Under the pieces are notes generated by a model. It was not told the DNA's origin, did not search any database, and saw nothing but the letters and a program-made list of their open reading frames with translations. From Hippophae tibetana (Eukaryota; Streptophyta; Magnoliopsida; Rosales; Elaeagnaceae), in NCBI GenBank assembly GCA_037013495.1, contig CM072811.1:48243452-48307451 (forward strand): a stretch of 64,000 bases of DNA, in the 5' to 3' direction. Below are positions 58,876 to 64,000 of this stretch, in pieces. Each line of letters begins with the position of its first letter. Position 1 is the first letter of the stretch. A program made the translations under genes and the position numbers.

Positions 58876-61179
58876 TTTAATTTTCTCTGTTACTTTGAAC
58901 AACTACAGCCGCCACCGATCAACGGAGCTCAAGCATTCATTATTTCAGCTCGTCGAGATTTTCTCATTTATTTATTCCTCCAAATAATTTTTTTAACCTA
59001 AATTTGTTTTAATAAATTTTTTATTTTTATTTTTAAATAAATGAATCAAGTGTTGTATTGCATACTAGTATTTGTTTCAAAAATAATATCTTATTATATA
59101 TAATAAAAATTTAATATCACGTGGATTTAAAAAGTATTAAATATTTCATTAACCAATTCATCAATTCCAAATTGCTTTCTCCATATAACAGTGTTTTTAA
59201 GCATACAAAATGAATCGATAAAGTAATGTTTCTCGATCATTTACACGAATTTTTGGTTGAGCCTCCACTATAACAGCACTGTTCTCCTCTGACCCTTTGG
59301 TCTGTTCCTCTGGTTCTTCTAAATAAGAATACATTTCTTAGTAGAAAAGAGAGGGAAGGAGAAGTACAGGAAAATGGGTGCTCTGTTTTTTCTGAAACTG
59401 CAAAGGCCAGAAATGACGTAAAATGCACTTAGAGAGCATGAAATAGGTGGGCTGGTATTTTTTACCCTACCTAAACTATCTCAATTGGTTACTATTTAAA
59501 TAAAACTGAACTATACTTTTATAAAGTACTAAATTATAATTATTTTAATAATATAATCAATTTTTAAAACTTTTCAAAATAGTTATTCTAAATTTACCAA
59601 TCTCCATTTTTATTGATGCATTAATGTATTAATTTATATTTATATTTAGAACAACACATTTTTCTATAGTTTGAACAGTTTTTTTTTATTAAAAATAATC
59701 TTGATATATTTTACTAAATTTCACATATGAAAGTTATTTCAAAAACACAATTTCATTCATTAGTATATATATTCAAAAATTAAATAAATATAAATACTCA
59801 AAGTACCATGAACACACATAATGAGTTTCTTAATAATCCTCGGTGTCTTCACCTTCAACCGTAACTGTTTAAAAATATGTTAAACTACGTTTTATAAAAA
59901 AAATTATATTTTGATTTTTTTTTTATAAATTTGATAATCATAAAAATACATAAACATTTTCATGGAATTTGATTGACTTTCATATGATCAGATTTTATAA
60001 AATAAATTATTAAAATCAATGATAATGGATTATTTATAGATAAACTTAAAGTGAAAGGCAGAAAGAGAGTTTTTAGATGACAAGACTTCTCTTCACGTAA
60101 AAACAAGGTTAAAATTAAAAATAAAAATCGATGAGAGAAAAACGGAGAATGAGAGAGAGAAAAAGAATTTATAGACAAAAAGAGAAACCTCTTTATCTAA
60201 CTTTCTACACCATGTGAGTATGTGAGAAAGACATGGTAGAAACCTAAAAAAAAAATTTGAAATAAATTATAATGAAGGATAAAATAGTGTACGTGTGTTA
60301 TAAATATATTGGTCAATTATTAAAAAAAATAGTTATTATTTTCCCCTCAAAATCCAATAAAATTAGTTATACTTAAAATATAATAAGATACTGTATATGA
60401 TGACTCCCTTTAAATGATAATTTTTTTTTTTTTCTTTTGAACATGCATTCACCAACACAAAAGTTGGCGGAACTTCAACAATTCCAACAACGGACAAACT
60501 TTGGAGCATGAACAAATCATGATACATCTCCAAAAATAATTTTGATTTATAGATATTATTTTTGCATGTTCATATAGGTTTCATTTTTAAATACTAAAAA
60601 TGGAGTAAAATCGAAAACTGGTAAACATAATCCACATAATCGCAGCTTCAGGTCGAGCCCAAGGTTTTTTTTCACTCTTTTTGAGTTCAAATTCCCAATC
60701 TGAATATCAATTATTCTAAAAGAGATAATATTAATTCACCGCAGCAAAAAACAAATTACAAGAATCAAACATACATCACTTAGCGATTTAAAAGTCATAC
60801 CATACAATGGAGGACTGGATTTTGGTCCTGTAGTGCAAGGCACAATCCTCAAATTTTTTTCCACTTTCTAGAGAGGGGCACATCTATAAAGAAATGAAAG
60901 ATGAGGGCCTCCATTGGTGCCCCAATGATACATGGTAGAAATTTACATTTATTTCAGTTCAGATCAAACGGTTATTGGTATGTATATTTATTTCAGTTGT
61001 ATGATGAGCTCTTGTGTAGCATAACAAGCAAAAGTACATCAAAAAATTGCAATTGGCTGAAAACAACTCCACAGGGAAGGATGAGAAGGTTTATAGAGGG
61101 AATACTGCAACGCCCAGGGGCTCAAAACAAGTTGCTACGCGGGACCAAGTAAATTAACACAAGCAGGATGAACATTTGA
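58876..61179. other. Intergenic region, methyltransferase promoter and PUX2 3' flank
   Basis: The methyltransferase 5' flank lies at 58876-59050 and the PUX2 3' untranslated region ends near 61180. Between them is AT-rich spacer without recognisable genes or large repeats. Confidence 0.65.
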
Positions 61180-64000
61180 CTAAACAAGTGGTTCACTAAT
61201 CTGAAGATATTCATTGGAAAGTCCTGTGAAGACAACTGAGTCAGTTTCAATAGGTCTAAACTTGATAAGAGCTGAAGGAACCAAGTTCTCGTCAGCAAGT
61301 GTTGTCGGTTTCTGTCCTCGTGCAGAAAAACTAGGGACCACTCGCCGCTTGACAAGTACAGGATCTAACAGCTCAAACTTCAAGCAGGGCTCTTTCAGTG
61401 CTGAGCTTACAAACTGGGCACAACACAAAATACATTTATGATCTACCAAGATTGTAGTCAGATCAACGGATAAATAACAAACAGGAAGTATGATTTGAAA
61501 ACAATAACAAACAGATAAGGAAATAAATATTATTTTTACTATTCATTCTGTTATCAATAATATGTGCTATATCCCTGAACTGGGGAAAAAAGCAAGGAAC
61601 TAAATTTGGCTAAACGATTCTCTATCCATTCTTTGCATCTGTCTTACACTTTGATACCCAAACCAATTTTCACATAACTTAGTTTCCAAGCTTTTTAGTT
61701 TTCATGTCAATTACAACAAGCCAAATTCTGTTAAATTGATCAATGTTCATTTCATGTAGGGTTACAAGAAATAAGCTTGGTCAAATTAACAGAAATGGGC
61801 TAATTCAACTAATTTTGTTAAATTTGAAAGGTTGGAGTCAATAATGTGGAAAAAAATGTCAGTGAACTAAGTGTTCATAGGTAAAAGGTTGGGGACTAAA
61901 TGAAATAGTTTAACCACTAAAATTATATTATTTGATAGAGTGCAAAGAGTTCAGGTTCAATCTTTTTACACACTTTGTTGGCGTATTCTATCCATGCTAA
62001 TAAATCAAGATTCATGAACTATGTCAGTACGTCTACAAAACTATTAAAACCACTTCACCGATGTTGAATATTACACTTCTACACCTATACATTCCAGCAG
62101 AATTTGCTTCTCTATATATTTAGCTGACAGAGGACATAATTCCATTTTCATGCATCAATGGGTTTATTATTACAGGGATCAAACATTAATTATTTGATAT
62201 TTCATGAGTTTATTCAGGGTCTAGGGTCTAGCATAAACTACAGCAAGGGGAACTTTCAAACTAAAAATCCTTACTTAAAAGGAAGAGATAAATGGTAAGA
62301 ACTAACCTCATAGAGAGAGCTGGTTGGCTCCCATGGATTGAAAACACCTTGGAGCACCACCCCATCAGGAAACTGGATCCTGATAAGAGTTTTTCTATAC
62401 CTATTTTTAGCAGCTTTTGCCTGTTTTTCTCTGTATGACTTGGGGATAAGTAGCTGTGAATCTTCAAGATTCTTCTTTCTCGTTTCAGCTTCCCTTTTAA
62501 TTTCCTGAGGTGTAAGATTATAGAATGAATCTGGTAGCACTATTTTAGCTGCCATGTTTTCAGGGACAGAAAAGAAGACCTTGATCTGTGTCAACCCAAA
62601 GGTGTAGAGTAAGAACTAAGAACTCAGAAGAATACTAAATTAAACAAGAACACAAACGTTAAAGTTCATCAAAACCAGCCAAAATAATAAAGGAAATCTA
62701 CAAATCACTCGCATTAATAGTGAAAACCAATATTAAGCAAGCAATTGAGAAATCACAGCATATGCAACACAAAACATTCCGTTTTAACAAGAAAAATTAC
62801 GGTTCTTATTACCATTAAAAAAACAAAACCCTTACGACTAATATAATCCACCTCCCGAGCCATCACACACCAAGCACCTTCCTTAGTTTTAGAAAATAGC
62901 ACAATCATCTCCCCCACGCTACCAATCAAAAATATTGTCTTCCCTTTGCAGGACAATTTTGCACATATATTAATCTTGGTAACCCAATCAAGAATAGATC
63001 CAATAGCTATTTGTCAGATAGCAGAGGAAATACCAGTTTCCAAAACCTGGAGGAGAAGTGGGTGATCTTACCCTAAACCAAATGTGACAACGATTATATT
63101 TTCCCTAAAACATAATAAGATGCCGATGTCTGCTTCGCATTTGTGAAAGCAAGAAAAGAGAAAGACTAAAATAAGCATCCAGATCATCTGCTTTCTCCTA
63201 AACTTAACATCCTATTAATTTTACAGCAAACCTCAAAAGGTATCCCACCATGCCAAGTAACCCAAAGCCCGCAAAGAGTATCCACCCTTAAGTATATTGT
63301 TAGCTGCTAACTCCCTATCTCATTGTTGTTTAAGCTTGACCAGCATACACATTTATTTTAATATCTAGACTACTAAATACCATACAGAATCTTCAAACGG
63401 AAAAATGAAATGCTTGATGATCTAATGCTAAAGAAAGTTAAAATAACATGCAGATTATTAGGGTGGTAATTATCAGTGACCAACTTACCTCTCTGTCAAT
63501 TTTCTTTGGTTCAACCTTTTGACCTACCTCAACTGAAGTTGCAGTTTTTTGTGGTTCTTGCACCTTTGGTGGTTCTTGTACCTTTGATGGCTCTAGCTTA
63601 TTTATTGCCATTTTTATCAAAGAAATTTGTTCCTTGGAAGGAACTTCCATGGTTGCCCATATCTCTCCTTCCTCGTCTCGCAATGTGAACCCTACAACCT
63701 CCAACAAATCCACCCCTCCAGCAACTTCTCCAATTGCCTCCCTTACTTTTGGATTGCTCATTCGAATCTTCCTGAACTTTGCGTTCTCTGGTTCCCTAAC
63801 AATGTTCCCCAACAATTTAAGAACAACATCAAGAGACCCTGTTGATGGCTTTTCCGAAAGAAATCCACTAATGCAAGAATCCAATTCACTATGAAGATTC
63901 CCTAGTTCATTGCTCTTATTCTCAGCTGATTTATTCACACAATTATCTACATGTTCAGAAACCTCGTCTTCTGACCTAAACGGTTCCTTACAAATAGGGC
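61180..64000 (-). CDS. PUX2: PUX2-like PUB and UBX domain protein (3' three exons; start outside window)
   Basis: Adaptor that binds the AAA ATPase CDC48/p97 and, in Arabidopsis, membrane-linked CDC48 complexes. Visible exons in gene order: beyond 64000 to 63489, 62585-62307, 61413-61180, all phase 0 with GT..AG borders. At the window edge the frame reads PICKEPF...SEHVDNC, the end of a CX2C-HX3C zinc finger of the UBZ/Rad18 kind. A PUB/PUG domain follows ([19 protein letters not shown] to INKLEP), then a proline/lysine linker with a repeated KVQEP motif. After a helical stretch (REAETRKKN...[12 protein letters not shown]) the UBX domain begins: [28 protein letters not shown], and ends [12 protein letters not shown]. 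Closest recalled protein: Arabidopsis PUX2 (At2g01650). GTG at 63938 is not a start; the frame is open through the window end. Confidence 0.94.

Noticed and set aside
63438-63938. GTG at 63938 as the start of the PUX2-like protein
   Set aside because: The frame stays open to the window end and encodes a zinc-finger-like motif upstream, so it is internal.

Overview
This window is plant nuclear DNA, very probably from a eudicot. The intergenic DNA is strongly AT-rich, introns have GT..AG borders, genes are single transcription units with up to 18 exons, and the products are plant-specific families (cysteine-rich-type receptor kinase, PMEI, GH9 endoglucanase, GPI-anchored beta-1,3-glucanase, a PUX protein). 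I cannot name the species from sequence alone.

Layout, left half (all + strand). 1-5115: a decayed Ty1/copia LTR retrotransposon, whose 5' LTR runs off the window, inserted in an intron of a receptor-like kinase gene; the kinase exons resume at 5238 and end at 8324. 11018-20401: a complete 18-exon cytosolic phosphoglucomutase gene (582 aa), with a probable solo LTR inside one intron. 24311-24979: a single-exon pectin methylesterase/invertase inhibitor-domain protein. 24980-35955: an 11 kb AT-rich gene desert holding a solo LTR, nested non-autonomous DNA transposons and short tandem duplications. 35956-40942: a 7-exon secreted GH9 endo-beta-1,4-glucanase (496 aa). 43838-46856: a 2-exon LC8-type dynein light chain (130 aa), with a probable hAT-derived insertion in its intron.

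Right half (all - strand). 48738-52557: a 4-exon GPI-anchored GH17 beta-1,3-glucanase with an X8/CBM43 domain (500 aa), including a 28-nt micro-exon. 56131-58875: a 5-exon SAM-dependent methyltransferase-like protein (396 aa). 61180-64000: the 3' part of a PUX2-like PUB/UBX-domain cofactor of the CDC48/p97 ATPase, whose start lies beyond the window.

The genes are not an operon or a pathway cluster, although three act on the cell wall (PMEI, GH9, GH17). The gene order kinase - phosphoglucomutase - PMEI - GH9 - dynein light chain matches, from memory of Arabidopsis locus numbers, the two paralogous Arabidopsis blocks around At1g70710-At1g70740 and At1g23190-At1g23220. The GH17/PUX2 pair resembles At2g01630/At2g01650. 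I found no sign of a novel defence or biosynthetic system. The unusual content is mostly transposon biology: a rearranged copia element, a nested insertion with an internal empty-site control, and a MITE with long flanking direct repeats.
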